Shown in pieces: positions 9,087 through 17,987 of a stretch of DNA of 64,000 nucleotides. Each line of letters starts with the position of its first letter. Position 1 is the first letter of the stretch. The stretch is from contig NZ_DRFV01000002.1 in assembly GCF_011050365.1 (NCBI RefSeq), forward strand, positions 329,950-393,949, read 5' to 3'. The notes under the pieces are model-generated. The model saw only the letters and a program-made list of their open reading frames with translations, was not told where the DNA came from and did no database searches. The translations under genes and the position numbers were made by a program. The DNA is from Pseudohongiella sp. (GTDB lineage: Bacteria > Pseudomonadota > Gammaproteobacteria > Pseudomonadales > Pseudohongiellaceae).

Positions 9087-10553
9087 TCAACCGCCGGCGT
9101 TTAATGAATGCCACACATGAATGGCGGCATAAGCACGCCAGGGCCGCCAGGCTTCCGCTTCCGCCTGCAGCATCTTGGGCTTGTCAGTGCCCATGATTTT
9201 TAACAGCGCAAGATCTGACGCCGGAAACGCATCAGGATCACCCAGCGCACGCATGGCAATGTATTCCGTGGTCCATGGACCTATACCGGGCAGCGCCAGT
9301 AATTGCGCCCGGGTTTGTTCAGCGTCGGCAGAAGAGTCCAGCGTGATCTGTCCGGATGCGATTGCACGTGCCAGGTGCAACACGGTCGCCGCCCGTTTGC
9401 CGGTTAAGCCCAATGCAATCAATTGTGCGACATCGGCCGCCGCCACGTCCTCAGCCACGGGTGCCAATCGGTCCAGCGACGGGAACGGGGTTTCCAGCGG
9501 CTCACCAAAACGTTCGACGAATCGTCCGAAAACGGTGGTCGCGGATTTGACGCTGACCTGCTGACCGACGATGGCGCGCAGCGCCAACTCAAAACCATCG
9601 ATCGTGCCGGGCACCCGCAATCCCGGCGTGCGCTCAACCAGCGGCCGCAGTCGCGGGTTTTCACCCAGCTGACTGTCAATGACCAACGGGCTGGCATCCA
9701 GATCGAACAAGCGGCGCAGGCGCATCTGCAATGCCGGCAGAACTGGCAACAGTGACGGCGATACGTCTACCTTAAGAATTGACTTTGTAGTCGGTTGGGC
9801 TGCGATCCAGCCGCTGTGCGTGCCAATGCGTATGGTGCGTACATATTGATTGCCCACCTGGCACTCGGTGCGGCCACTGCCACGGCCGGCAAGAAACCCT
9901 GACAATGCCTCCCAGGCCAGTGGCCCACGGAAACCCAGCTGTAATGGAATGCCGGTTTCAGTAGCTGTACTCATCCCTTTATCTGAACCGGCAGACTGGC
10001 GCTGCCTCAGCGCACTGGGGTTCATACGATAGGCTTCCACAAACAGGCGATTGAACTGCCGCACGCTGGCAAAACCACAGGCATACGCCACATCCACCAC
10101 GCGTAGTGATGAGTCGGTCAATAGCTGCTTGGCCAACAGCAGTCGTCGCGTGCGTTCTATGGCGAGGGGGTTAACACCATACTCAGCCTGCACAATGCGC
10201 CTGAGTTGACGCGAACTGAGACCAAAACGTATGGCCAGGTCTTCCATGCTGCCATCGGCCAATGCCCCACCCTGAATGGTATCAAACAATACGCGGGCAC
10301 TTTGCCGGACGCTGTCGACGGGTGCCCTGCCGGGTGCCAGCTCGGGGCGGCATCGCAGGCAGGGCCGGAACCCCGCCGCTTCAGCACTGGCGGCATTGGC
10401 AAAATAGGAACAGCGATCGCGCCCCGGTGTGCGCACCGTGCAAACCGGTCGACAGTAAATACCGGTGGATGACACGCCGACATACAGCAGGCCGTCAAAG
10501 CGTGCGTCGCGGGCCTGCAAGATCGGGTAACAATGGTCAGCGTCAAGATTCAT
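9087..10553 (-). CDS. Ada-type regulator fused to AlkA 3-methyladenine glycosylase
   Basis: A 488-residue fusion. Residues 1-80 are an Ada zinc domain with Cys34, Cys38, Cys65 and Cys68 in the same spacing as the four zinc-binding cysteines of E. coli Ada, the first of which accepts methyl groups from phosphotriesters. Residues about 85-185 are an AraC-type DNA-binding domain. Residues about 200-488 are AlkA: an N-terminal TBP-like domain, then a helix-hairpin-helix with LPGIGPWTTEYIA and the catalytic Asp in FPASDLALL. The protein should sense methylated DNA, activate transcription and excise alkylated bases. The frame extends further upstream, but ATG 10553 begins the Ada domain and avoids running into the divergent transporter gene. 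Confidence 0.93.
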   Translation of the reverse strand: MNLDADHCYPILQARDARFDGLLYVGVSSTGIYCRPVCTVRTPGRDRCSYFANAASAEAAGFRPCLRCRPELAPGRAPVDSVRQSARVLFDTIQGGALADGSMEDLAIRFGLSSRQLRRIVQAEYGVNPLAIERTRRLLLAKQLLTDSSLRVVDVAYACGFASVRQFNRLFVEAYRMNPSALRQRQSAGSDKGMSTATETGIPLQLGFRGPLAWEALSGFLAGRGSGRTECQVGNQYVRTIRIGTHSGWIAAQPTTKSILKVDVSPSLLPVLPALQMRLRRLFDLDASPLVIDSQLGENPRLRPLVERTPGLRVPGTIDGFELALRAIVGQQVSVKSATTVFGRFVERFGEPLETPFPSLDRLAPVAEDVAAADVAQLIALGLTGKRAATVLHLARAIASGQITLDSSADAEQTRAQLLALPGIGPWTTEYIAMRALGDPDAFPASDLALLKIMGTDKPKMLQAEAEAWRPWRAYAAIHVWHSLNAGG

Positions 10554-10700
10554 GGCACAAGAATAACACCACCCTATGGATGCGGCTGGCCATTTTCGGA
10601 CACTACCCTGCCAGGCTGCTGGAAACGAGTGATTGATGGTAAGGTATGGCCCCATCGCGCCCTGAGCGCGAACAAGGTCAATGCAGGGGACAACGCTGAC

Positions 10701-11615
10701 ATGGAAAATTTTGCACTGGTTCTGGTCTACCTGCTGATCGGCACATTGCTGCGCCGTGTCAGAGGGTTCCCGGCCGAAACCGGTCCGGTGCTGAACCAGT
10801 ACGTTCTGTATGTCGCCCTGCCGGCACTGGTGTTGCAAAAAATGCCGCTGCTGGAATTTTCCGGCCAGCTGTGGATACCGGCAACACTACCCTGGTTACT
10901 GCTGGCGCTGACCGCCGGTGCCGTGCTGATTGCCGGCCGCCTGTGGCAATGGGATCGCAATATTATCGGTGCATTACTGGTGGTGCTGCCGCTGGGCAAT
11001 ACTTCCTTTCTCGGCTATCCCATGGTGGAGGCCTTCTATGGCGATGCCGGGCTGCCATTTGCCATCATTTACGACCAGGCCGGATCATTCCTGGCATTGG
11101 TCACTTACGCAGCCATCCTCGCGGCCTGGTTTAGTCCCACCACAGATACCCGCCCCAGTGGCCCGCAGATACTGAGCAGGATTCTGCTGTTCCCCGCCTT
11201 TGTCGCCATGTTGCTGGGCCTGGTTTTAAAAGGCTGGAGTTACCCGGCATTTATGACATTGCTGCTGGACTCTCTTGCCTCAACACTGGTGCCGGTGGTG
11301 ATGATTGCTGTGGGTTTTCAGTTACGCCTGAAGCTGGACACCGGACAGACCGCGCCGTTGATGATGGCGCTTGGTTTTAAACTGCTGCTGATGCCTGCGG
11401 CGGCGGTGGGCATGTTGTGGTTGCTGCAACCGCAGCCCCTGCTGATGCAGGTCGTCGTATTTCAGGCAGCCATGCCGCCGATGATCTCCGCCGGCGCGCT
11501 GGCGATCGGGGCAGCGCTGGCGCCGCGCTTTGTTGCCGCACTGGTGGGGCTGGGATTGCTGGGGAGTTTTATCACGCTGCCCCTGTGGTTCTGGTTATTG
11601 CAGACCTGGACCTAA
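10701..11615 (+). CDS. AEC (auxin efflux carrier) family transporter
   Basis: A 304-residue inner-membrane protein with about ten hydrophobic segments. The N-terminal ALVLVYLLIGTLLRR and the middle PLGNTSFLGYPMVEAFYG are typical of the AEC/membrane transport protein family. Family members export organic acids or similar solutes; the substrate here is unknown. Start ATG 10701 has GGGGA about 10 bases upstream; the longer in-frame reading overlaps the divergent Ada/AlkA gene and is unlikely. Confidence 0.88.
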   Translation: MENFALVLVYLLIGTLLRRVRGFPAETGPVLNQYVLYVALPALVLQKMPLLEFSGQLWIPATLPWLLLALTAGAVLIAGRLWQWDRNIIGALLVVLPLGNTSFLGYPMVEAFYGDAGLPFAIIYDQAGSFLALVTYAAILAAWFSPTTDTRPSGPQILSRILLFPAFVAMLLGLVLKGWSYPAFMTLLLDSLASTLVPVVMIAVGFQLRLKLDTGQTAPLMMALGFKLLLMPAAAVGMLWLLQPQPLLMQVVVFQAAMPPMISAGALAIGAALAPRFVAALVGLGLLGSFITLPLWFWLLQTWT

Positions 11616-11621
11616 CTTGCC

Positions 11622-11642
11622 GCCCCCTGATTGACAGGGGGC
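11622..11642. terminator. GC-rich stem-loop after the AEC transporter
   Basis: GCCCCCTG (11622-11629) pairs perfectly with CAGGGGGC (11635-11642) around a 5-base loop. There is no T tract on either side, so it may stabilise the 3' end or act with Rho rather than terminate alone. It sits between convergent genes. Confidence 0.45.
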
Positions 11643-11656
11643 TCGGCTCGTCGACC

Positions 11657-11827
11657 TCAGTCCTGTTTGATCAGTGCATCGTCCAGTTCATTGGCGCGTT
11701 TGGCCGCCTCACGCTGTTCCACCCGTGCCAGGTACGCCGTCAAGGCTGGCAGCGGATCCATGGCTTTCTGCATGATGCCCCAGCCGATATAACTGCCGAC
11801 AATCACATCAGGCAGCGGTAATAATGG
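11657..11827 (-). pseudogene. Glutathione S-transferase C-terminal remnant
   Basis: About 56 codons that read as the end of a GST C-terminal domain: VGSYIGWGIMQKAMD, then a helix LTAYLARVEQREAAKRANE and the tail DDALIKQD before a TGA. The pattern (helix with G..WG, then pL.aY..R...R.a..rA...dda) is that of bacterial GSTs. No N-terminal thioredoxin domain or start codon precedes it; upstream, this frame enters the antisense-shifted reading of the OmpV-like gene and loses GST character at about 11827. It is most likely the stump of a deleted gene. It lies directly downstream of the OmpV-like stop codon. Confidence 0.6.
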
Positions 11828-11828
11828 C

Positions 11829-12656
11829 CTAGAACAGGTAAATGAAACCCACGCCTGCTTCGGCTTCAAAGTTGCTGCGTGCAATGGGGCTATCCTGAAT
11901 GTCGCTGCCAAAATATTCATAGAGCACCTCGCCGAAAATCTGCCAGTTCTCATTGATGGTGTTGCGGTAGGTGTAATTGAGCCCGATCGAGCGGAACCCT
12001 GAGCCCACGTCAGTCTCACTCAGTCCCGATGCAGCTGATTGCCGTGCGTTGATGCCAAAATCTCTGTTGGCACGCTCGCTGTCGTGAAACACGGCAACGA
12101 CACCCAGTTCCGAGCCGGAGCCGTCGTTCTGGTTGCCGAAGCGGCGTCCCGCGCCAAAAAGGCCAAGGTTTCCGTTATCGCCGGTGATCAGCCGGCCATC
12201 CAGCCAGTAACGCCAGTCAGCATCGAATGCACGACGCGCCTGCAGCACCAGCTCAGTGCCCTCTTCTGTATCGCCCAGTCCGTCCAGTCGGCCGTCATCG
12301 GAGTCAGCTTCTTCCCGCCCTTCTTCGAAAGCGACAGTGGCCTCGAATAGCCAGGTGTCTGAACGCAGTCCACGCCATCCCAGCGCCTCACCTGCCCAGT
12401 AGAATATATTGTCACCCTGCCGCCACTGAATCGCCCCGGCTGGATCGACTTCGACGCCGAACTCATCCGACCCTTCGTAAGCCGTCTCGTATTCAACACC
12501 CAGGCCCAGGCCAAAGGCCCAGCCATCTTCACCCCGCGTGAAATCGTCGAGGGAGGGCAAGGGCACCAAAGCGGTTCTGCCGTCCTGTGCCAAAGCTGGC
12601 GGAGAGAAGACTGCCTGCATGGCCATTGCCAACAGTAGATATGTAGACTTTTTCAT
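11829..12656 (-). CDS. MipA/OmpV-family outer-membrane protein
   Basis: A 275-residue exported barrel protein. The signal peptide ends ALA, and mature strands such as WAFGLGLGVEYETAYEGSDE match the start of MipA/OmpV proteins. The last residue is Phe, as expected for assembly by the Bam machinery. Family members are porins or scaffold proteins for murein hydrolases; the role here is undetermined. GGAG precedes ATG 12656 at about 10 bases. The GST remnant begins right after the stop codon, so the 3' neighbourhood seems to have been rearranged. Confidence 0.82.
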   Translation of the reverse strand: MKKSTYLLLAMAMQAVFSPPALAQDGRTALVPLPSLDDFTRGEDGWAFGLGLGVEYETAYEGSDEFGVEVDPAGAIQWRQGDNIFYWAGEALGWRGLRSDTWLFEATVAFEEGREEADSDDGRLDGLGDTEEGTELVLQARRAFDADWRYWLDGRLITGDNGNLGLFGAGRRFGNQNDGSGSELGVVAVFHDSERANRDFGINARQSAASGLSETDVGSGFRSIGLNYTYRNTINENWQIFGEVLYEYFGSDIQDSPIARSNFEAEAGVGFIYLF

Positions 12657-12814
12657 TTAATTTAAGCTCCGGTATAGGTTGGCACGGGATATCTTTGAGT
12701 GGTCGGGTGATACGTAAAGCTCTTGTGAATAGATCAGACGTTACGACTGCCATCGGGTCGTAACAGCCTCAACGACTGATGACTGTGGAGATGACTGGCG
12801 GCACATTACCGGCT

Positions 12815-12842
12815 TTGCTTGCTCGACAACTCTCCCTATAAT
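12815..12842 (+). promoter_or_regulatory. Sigma-70-type promoter for the glycosyltransferase gene
   Basis: A perfect -10 TATAAT lies at 12837-12842 and a -35-like TTGCTT at 12815-12820, with a 16-base spacer. The GTG start follows at 12875 with AGGGG before it. This is the clearest promoter-like sequence in the window. Confidence 0.55.
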
Positions 12843-12874
12843 GCCGGCAACTAACGCCACATTTTAGGGGTTCC

Positions 12875-13810
12875 GTGACTGATTCCAAGCACACCGGCTG
12901 GCCGCTGCACTTTCTGGTGTTCTCTTTCAACCGTGGTGAGTTCCTGGCCCACTGCATCAAGAGCATCCGGCGCTGCGCGCCACACTGTGCGATCACCATC
13001 CACGACGATAACAGCAACGACCCGCTGACTCGCCAGGTGCTGGCCGAGCTGGCGGCCGACGTCACGGTGGTGCAGCCCGAGGCGGACGATACAGACGGCA
13101 AACACGGCGGTCTGTATGGCAATATGCAGCGCGCCTGCGCCGCCGTGGATGACAACACGCTGATCTGTACCCTGCAGGACGACATGCAGCTGGTGCGGCC
13201 TCTGCAGCGGGCCGAGCTTGATCAATGGCAGGCCCTGTACAACAGCGGTCAGCATAAAGGCTTCCTGCAACCGGCATTTCTGAAAAGCCTGGGTATCAAG
13301 ACCGGCCCTGACGATGTCAGCTTCGAGCAAAAAAAACAGGTGTACCTGATCAATCGCCAGCAGCGCAGCGCCGGCGCCTGGTACTCGGACGTGTTCATGA
13401 TCCAGGCGCAGCTACTGCGGAAACACAAGTGGCAGTTCGCTTACCGTGAGTCCGGCAATGAGCAGCAGGCCCGGCAGCACTTTGAGCAGATGGGTTACCT
13501 GCGCAATCCCTTTGTTGCCTGGCTGCCCGGTGCGCCGGCCTGGCGTGGCAAACGCCGCACGCTGGCGATGGCACTTGCAGAACGCAAGCGACGCTGCGGG
13601 TTCTATCCGTTCAGTATCATGAGCGATGAACAAGGCGCCGCTTTTTGTCAGCGCAGTGCCGAGCAGTTGCCCATTGCCGAAGACTGGTTGTCCCTTCAAA
13701 CCGACACTGCCCTGGCCAAACCCTGGTTCTACTATCCCTTACAGGACCGGCGCGCCCTGAAACTGGCGAACAGGCTGGAGCTGCAACTGGGCAAACTGAT
13801 CGGCCGCTGA
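12875..13810 (+). CDS. Glycosyltransferase-like (GT-A fold) protein
   Basis: A 311-residue cytoplasmic protein. Its first 110 residues look like a GT-A nucleotide-sugar-binding fold: FLVFSFNRGEFLAHCIKSI, then ITIHDDNSND, and later ICTLQDDMQLV, in which DD may be the metal-binding DxD equivalent. No signal peptide or membrane segment is evident. The donor and acceptor are unknown. The start is GTG 12875 with AGGGG five bases upstream and a good promoter further up. The gene stands alone. Confidence 0.6.
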   Translation: MTDSKHTGWPLHFLVFSFNRGEFLAHCIKSIRRCAPHCAITIHDDNSNDPLTRQVLAELAADVTVVQPEADDTDGKHGGLYGNMQRACAAVDDNTLICTLQDDMQLVRPLQRAELDQWQALYNSGQHKGFLQPAFLKSLGIKTGPDDVSFEQKKQVYLINRQQRSAGAWYSDVFMIQAQLLRKHKWQFAYRESGNEQQARQHFEQMGYLRNPFVAWLPGAPAWRGKRRTLAMALAERKRRCGFYPFSIMSDEQGAAFCQRSAEQLPIAEDWLSLQTDTALAKPWFYYPLQDRRALKLANRLELQLGKLIGR

Positions 13811-13961
13811 CCCCCCAACCCCGCATATCTCCCAATGGCTAGTTGCCACCCGACCATTGATCTGCTTCCATGAAGGCCAGCCCCTGCGTTAACCGATGTT
13901 AAAACCCCAGGGCGACACCGGGCCGTGAACACCGGCGCCAGAAACCAACAGGCATTAACAT

Positions 13962-14153
13962 ATGAGCAAAGATAAACAGAAAAGCAAAATGACAGACAGA
14001 GAAAAGGCCACCGGAATCGGTGTAAGCATCGGTGTTGTGGTGGGGGCCGTTATCGGGCAATTAACTGACGATGTCGGCCTATGGATTGCTATCTGTATTG
14101 CATTGGGTGCGGGTATTGGCGCAACCGTGGGAGGCTTTTTCGATCCGGAATGA
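13962..14153 (+). CDS. Small glycine-zipper membrane protein
   Basis: A 63-residue protein: a charged Lys-rich N-terminus (about residues 1-17), then a hydrophobic stretch with repeated small residues (GIGVSIGVVVGAVIG and later ALGAGIGATVGG) that resembles glycine-zipper segments. It probably spans the inner membrane once or twice. The function is unknown. No strong ribosome-binding site is visible, but the composition and ATG placement favour a real gene. It converges with the alpha/beta hydrolase gene. Confidence 0.6.
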   Translation: MSKDKQKSKMTDREKATGIGVSIGVVVGAVIGQLTDDVGLWIAICIALGAGIGATVGGFFDPE

Positions 14154-14161
14154 GCCGAGGC

Positions 14162-15076
14162 TTACAGCGCCAGCCATTCAATAAAATCCACTGACGCCTT
14201 GATCAACCGCGCCCGCGGGGTTTCCAGCAAGGCGGCATGATCGCCGCCGGCAAGCACAACCCACTGCTTGTTGGGGTTGGCGATGTTCACAAACAGGCGG
14301 GCATGGGCATCGGTGTTTGCCAGTGGGTCGAACTCGGCCTGCAACAGCAGCACCGGCACCTCCAGTGCCGCACCCTCCAGCGCATTCCACTGATGCAACT
14401 GATGCCAGTCAACCCTTACCGGGTCGGCAGCCAACGCCGCGTCAACGTAGGCGGCAATGGCCGCTTCACTGATTGAGCCGGGCACAATGAAGTCAGAGGC
14501 TGCGGCCTCGGCCGTATTGATGCGGCGTTCCGGCTCACTTTCCTGCGCAGCAACCGGCACTTCCACATCGGGGTCGGTTGGGTAACCGAACAACGTGACA
14601 CTGCGAATCGCCTGCGGATAACGCTGGGCTGTCAGCTGCGCCACCATGGCCCCGTATGACCAGCCCCACACGTTAATCTGTTGCCCGGTGCGTTCGTGCA
14701 GCCAGTCCAGTGCCACCGCCAGATCCTGTGCGGCCTTGTCAGGCGTCAGCCAGTCACTGGCATCGCGTGGTGTGCCACCATAACCCCGTGCGTCGAGCGC
14801 CCAGACACTGTAGCCCAGCGCGTTAAAACCTGCCATCAGCGACAGATCTTCTCCGGGTACCTGCAAGTCGAAATCAGGCAAGGCGCTCCAGGTGCGGCCA
14901 TGGTGCAGCAGTATGTGGCCTTTGGGATTGGCAACAGACTTTTCCCACAGGGCCAGTGGATGCCCGTCTGAGGTGACGGTATGTTGTGTCGGCGGGTTCT
15001 GGGCAAACGCAGTAATGGGCAGGCAAAGCGCCAGCCATGCAATGAACAGAAAGCGACGTATCATGTGAACTGGCAT
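14162..15076 (-). CDS. Secreted alpha/beta hydrolase
   Basis: A 304-residue exported hydrolase. The signal peptide (FIAWLALCLPITAFA) is followed by an alpha/beta-hydrolase domain with the oxyanion HHGRTW region, the cap-leading DARGYGGT, the nucleophile elbow GWSYG (Ser near residue 145) and the late GGDHAALLE with the catalytic His. It resembles lysophospholipase/monoglyceride-lipase-like enzymes; the substrate is not predictable. ATG 15076 is used; ATG 15064 (four residues shorter) is equally compatible with the signal peptide. Confidence 0.82.
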   Translation of the reverse strand: MPVHMIRRFLFIAWLALCLPITAFAQNPPTQHTVTSDGHPLALWEKSVANPKGHILLHHGRTWSALPDFDLQVPGEDLSLMAGFNALGYSVWALDARGYGGTPRDASDWLTPDKAAQDLAVALDWLHERTGQQINVWGWSYGAMVAQLTAQRYPQAIRSVTLFGYPTDPDVEVPVAAQESEPERRINTAEAAASDFIVPGSISEAAIAAYVDAALAADPVRVDWHQLHQWNALEGAALEVPVLLLQAEFDPLANTDAHARLFVNIANPNKQWVVLAGGDHAALLETPRARLIKASVDFIEWLAL

Positions 15077-15164
15077 GCCGGGTTTCTCTTGTTGTATGCA
15101 GAATGGTTTTCAGCCAAATGGCAGCCTGGCGCGGTTGAAGATCAACGTGACCAGGAACGCCAAC

Positions 15165-15530
15165 CTACTGCGCTCGCGTCATGCGCCACTCGCGGGTCGT
15201 CCCCATCGCGGTTGCGGTGCCGGTTGCCTGATCACCGTCAATGGTGGCAGACATTTCATAGATGACACCGGAGTCGCCGCGTTCCAGGTCAAAGCTGATG
15301 GTATTGCCGTTGACCTGGGCATTGCTGATCGGCCACACGCGGCCATCTTCCAGTTGAAACTGACCGATCACTGAGGCGCCATCGACGTACAGATCGACGA
15401 CTGCCGTGACATCGCCGGCCGGGCCAGTCATGACGAAGTCCCAGACACCGTCAGCTGAGTCCTGCGCGTATAGTGTGGCAGGCAGTGTAAACAGGGCCGT
15501 GATTAAAAAAACGAAAATTCTGGCTTTCAT
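15165..15530 (-). CDS. Small secreted protein of unknown function
   Basis: A 121-residue protein with a clear signal peptide ending LYA and a mature part made of short predicted beta strands (DGVWDFVMTGPAGDVTAVVDL and GQFQLEDGRVWPIS), suggesting a lipocalin-like or small beta-barrel fold. GGAG precedes ATG 15530 by 8 bases. It lies 88 bases upstream of the alpha/beta hydrolase on the same strand, so the two could share a transcript. I do not recognise the family. Confidence 0.7.
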   Translation of the reverse strand: MKARIFVFLITALFTLPATLYAQDSADGVWDFVMTGPAGDVTAVVDLYVDGASVIGQFQLEDGRVWPISNAQVNGNTISFDLERGDSGVIYEMSATIDGDQATGTATAMGTTREWRMTRAQ

Positions 15531-15714
15531 GGGCGATGCTCCGGATGCTCGTGTGTCGTGCTCGATAGAAACGGCGCTTTGCGGGGACGTTGACTGGGTC
15601 AGGAATTCGTTCCGTGGCGCAGGTGTAATATGATGTTACTCTAGTTAGCGTGCCATTGAACAATTTAATACAGTCACGTTGAAAATTACCTGACTCGGAT
15701 CAAAGGAATACCAC

Positions 15715-17259
15715 ATGTTTGAGGTGCTGGTCCTCAGCTTTGCTTTTTTTGCGGGCCTTTTAGTCAAACAGATTGGGCTGCCACCACTGGTGGGTTTTCT
15801 GGCGGCGGGGTTCGCTCTGAACGCCTTTGGCCCCATGCTCGGCCTGCCCGAAACGGCAGGGGACATTCTGCATTATGTCGCCCACCTCGGTGTGCTGATG
15901 CTGCTGTTCACAGTGGGGCTGAAGCTCAAGATCAGCCAGCTTGTGCAACCCCAGGTAATCGGTGGCGGTTTGATTCATTTCGCCATCACCGTGGGTGTGT
16001 TTACGCCAGGCATCTACTTTTTCATGGACCTGGACTGGAATACGGCCCTGCTGATCGCCATGGCCCTGGGTTTTTCCAGCACGGTGCTGGCCGCCAAGAT
16101 ACTGGAAGGCAAGCGAGAGATCGGCGCCTTCCACGGCCGGGTTGCCATCGGCATTCTGATCATTCAGGACATCATCGCACTGGGCGTCATTGCCGTGTGG
16201 AGCGGGGAGACACCGTCCATCTGGGCGCTGTGGATTCTTGGCCTGCCTCTGCTGCGACCGGTATTGCATAAATTGCTCGACCTCAGCGGCCACGATGAAA
16301 TCCTCGTGCTGATGGGCATGGTGCTGGCCCTGGTTATAGGTGGCTACGGGTTCCAGATGGTGGGCGTTAGCGGGGAAATCGGCGCACTGTTGATGGGCGT
16401 GTTGCTAGCCAATCACAAGCGCGCCACCGAGATGTCCAACTCCCTGTGGAGTCTGAAGGAAATCTTCCTGGTCGGTTTCTTTCTGGAAATCGGCATGCAG
16501 GGCCTGCCCGATATGAGCGACCTGGCATTCGCATTAGTGTTTGCCCTTATCTTGCCGCTGAAGGGTTTGCTGTTTTTCTTTATCCTCATCCTGTTCCGGC
16601 TGCGCGCGCGCAATGCCATGCTCGCCGGCCTGAGCCTGACCGCCTACAGTGAATTCGGCCTGATCGTGTCAGCGGCAGTGCTGCCTGAATGGATTGTGCC
16701 GCTGGCGTTGACCGTAGCAATCTCATTTGTGATTGCCGCGCCGCTGAACCGCTTTGCGCATCCCCTGTTTACGCGCTTTCAACGCTTTCTCGGCGCATTT
16801 GAACGTAAAAGCAAACACCCCGACGAGGAACCGGCGGAGTTTGGCGATGCACAGGTGCTGATACTGGGTATGGGCCGTACCGGCTCGGCGGCTTATGATT
16901 ATCTGGTGGCGGGCGGCAATTCTGTTATTGGACTTGAGTCGGATCCGTACCGGGTCGCCGCCCAGATCGAAAAAGGGCGCAAAGTGTTGTACACCGACGC
17001 TGAAGACTCGAACTTTTGGCATGGTGCCGACTTTTCCGGCATCCGCGCAGTGGTGCTGGCAATGGATCTGGTAGATGCCAAGGTGTTCGCTGCGCGCCAG
17101 CTGCGGGCACGCGGATTCACAGGGGCGGTAATCTCTCATGCCCTGTACGAAGACCATGTGGCCCGTATTATCGCGGCAGGCGCCGATCAGACCTACCTGA
17201 CCATGCAGGAGGCCGGCAAGGGCCTGGGCGAGCATGTACAATCAGCTCTGTCAAAATAG
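15715..17259 (+). CDS. Kef/CPA2-type cation:proton antiporter with NAD-binding domain
   Basis: A 514-residue inner-membrane antiporter. Residues about 1-365 form a Na/H-exchanger domain of roughly 12 hydrophobic helices (for example GLPPLVGFLAAGFALNAFGP near the N-terminus). Residues about 380-510 are a Rossmann RCK/TrkA-N domain starting VLILGMGRTGSAAYDYL. It lacks a C-terminal TrkA-C domain, making it shorter than KefB/KefC. The likely role is K+/H+ exchange gated by a nucleotide or redox signal. AAAGGA precedes the ATG. Confidence 0.9.
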   Translation: MFEVLVLSFAFFAGLLVKQIGLPPLVGFLAAGFALNAFGPMLGLPETAGDILHYVAHLGVLMLLFTVGLKLKISQLVQPQVIGGGLIHFAITVGVFTPGIYFFMDLDWNTALLIAMALGFSSTVLAAKILEGKREIGAFHGRVAIGILIIQDIIALGVIAVWSGETPSIWALWILGLPLLRPVLHKLLDLSGHDEILVLMGMVLALVIGGYGFQMVGVSGEIGALLMGVLLANHKRATEMSNSLWSLKEIFLVGFFLEIGMQGLPDMSDLAFALVFALILPLKGLLFFFILILFRLRARNAMLAGLSLTAYSEFGLIVSAAVLPEWIVPLALTVAISFVIAAPLNRFAHPLFTRFQRFLGAFERKSKHPDEEPAEFGDAQVLILGMGRTGSAAYDYLVAGGNSVIGLESDPYRVAAQIEKGRKVLYTDAEDSNFWHGADFSGIRAVVLAMDLVDAKVFAARQLRARGFTGAVISHALYEDHVARIIAAGADQTYLTMQEAGKGLGEHVQSALSK

Positions 17260-17310
17260 AGAGTCCATCTCAAACGAGCTGACCCACCCGGAATGTTGTA
17301 AGGATTGACC

Positions 17311-17958
17311 ATGAACAAAATGCAGATAGATATTGTCTCCGACATCGCCTGCCCCTGGTGCGCGATCGGTTATGCCCGCCTGCAGCGCGCCATGCAGGCA
17401 CTGGAGCCGGATTACCAGTTCACGGTGCAGTGGCATGCCTTTGAACTCAACCCCACCCACAGCGGCCAGGGTGAGCCCATCCTGCCTGCACTGGCCAAAA
17501 AATACGGCCGCAGCGAAGGCGAGATGCGCGACGCGCAGGCCAATATGATGGCGATCGCCAAAGACCTTGGCGTCAACTTCGAAAAACTGCAGGAACGCCT
17601 GACCGCCAATACCTTTGATGCCCACCGTTTGGTCAAATGGGCTGATGAGCAGGGCAAGCAAACGGAAATGAAGCAGGCATTGTTTGAGGCGTACTTTGGC
17701 GAAGCGCTGAATGTATCTGACACCAACGTTTTGATGGGCTGTGTTAAATCAATCGGACTGGATGCAGAAGCTGCCGGGCAGGTACTGGCGTCGGATCAGT
17801 ATGCAGAGGAAGTGCGTGAAGACGAAGCCAAGTACCAACAGGCTGGCGTGTCTTCCGTACCCGCATTCATCATCAACAACAAGTACCTGATCTCCGGCGC
17901 GCAGGAACCCGAGGTACTGGTGAAGGCGCTGCAGGATATTAGCGCCGAGGCTGCTTAA
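17311..17958 (+). CDS. DsbA-family FrnE-like oxidoreductase
   Basis: A 215-residue cytoplasmic thioredoxin-fold protein with the active-site motif CPWC near residue 15, an all-alpha insertion and the cis-Pro loop SSVPAF, as in FrnE/2-hydroxychromene-2-carboxylate isomerase relatives. There is no signal peptide, so it is not a periplasmic DsbA. TAAGGA six bases upstream sets the start at ATG 17311; an in-frame TTG lies at 17305. It is 51 bases downstream of the antiporter gene and may be co-transcribed. Confidence 0.9.
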   Translation: MNKMQIDIVSDIACPWCAIGYARLQRAMQALEPDYQFTVQWHAFELNPTHSGQGEPILPALAKKYGRSEGEMRDAQANMMAIAKDLGVNFEKLQERLTANTFDAHRLVKWADEQGKQTEMKQALFEAYFGEALNVSDTNVLMGCVKSIGLDAEAAGQVLASDQYAEEVREDEAKYQQAGVSSVPAFIINNKYLISGAQEPEVLVKALQDISAEAA

Positions 17959-17987
17959 ACAACCCAGGCACTAAATTTACAACGTCA

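Noticed and set aside
15406..15633. Small plus-strand frame over the start of the secreted 121-residue protein
   Set aside because: It is antisense to a signal peptide-bearing gene with a good ribosome-binding site and has no features of its own.
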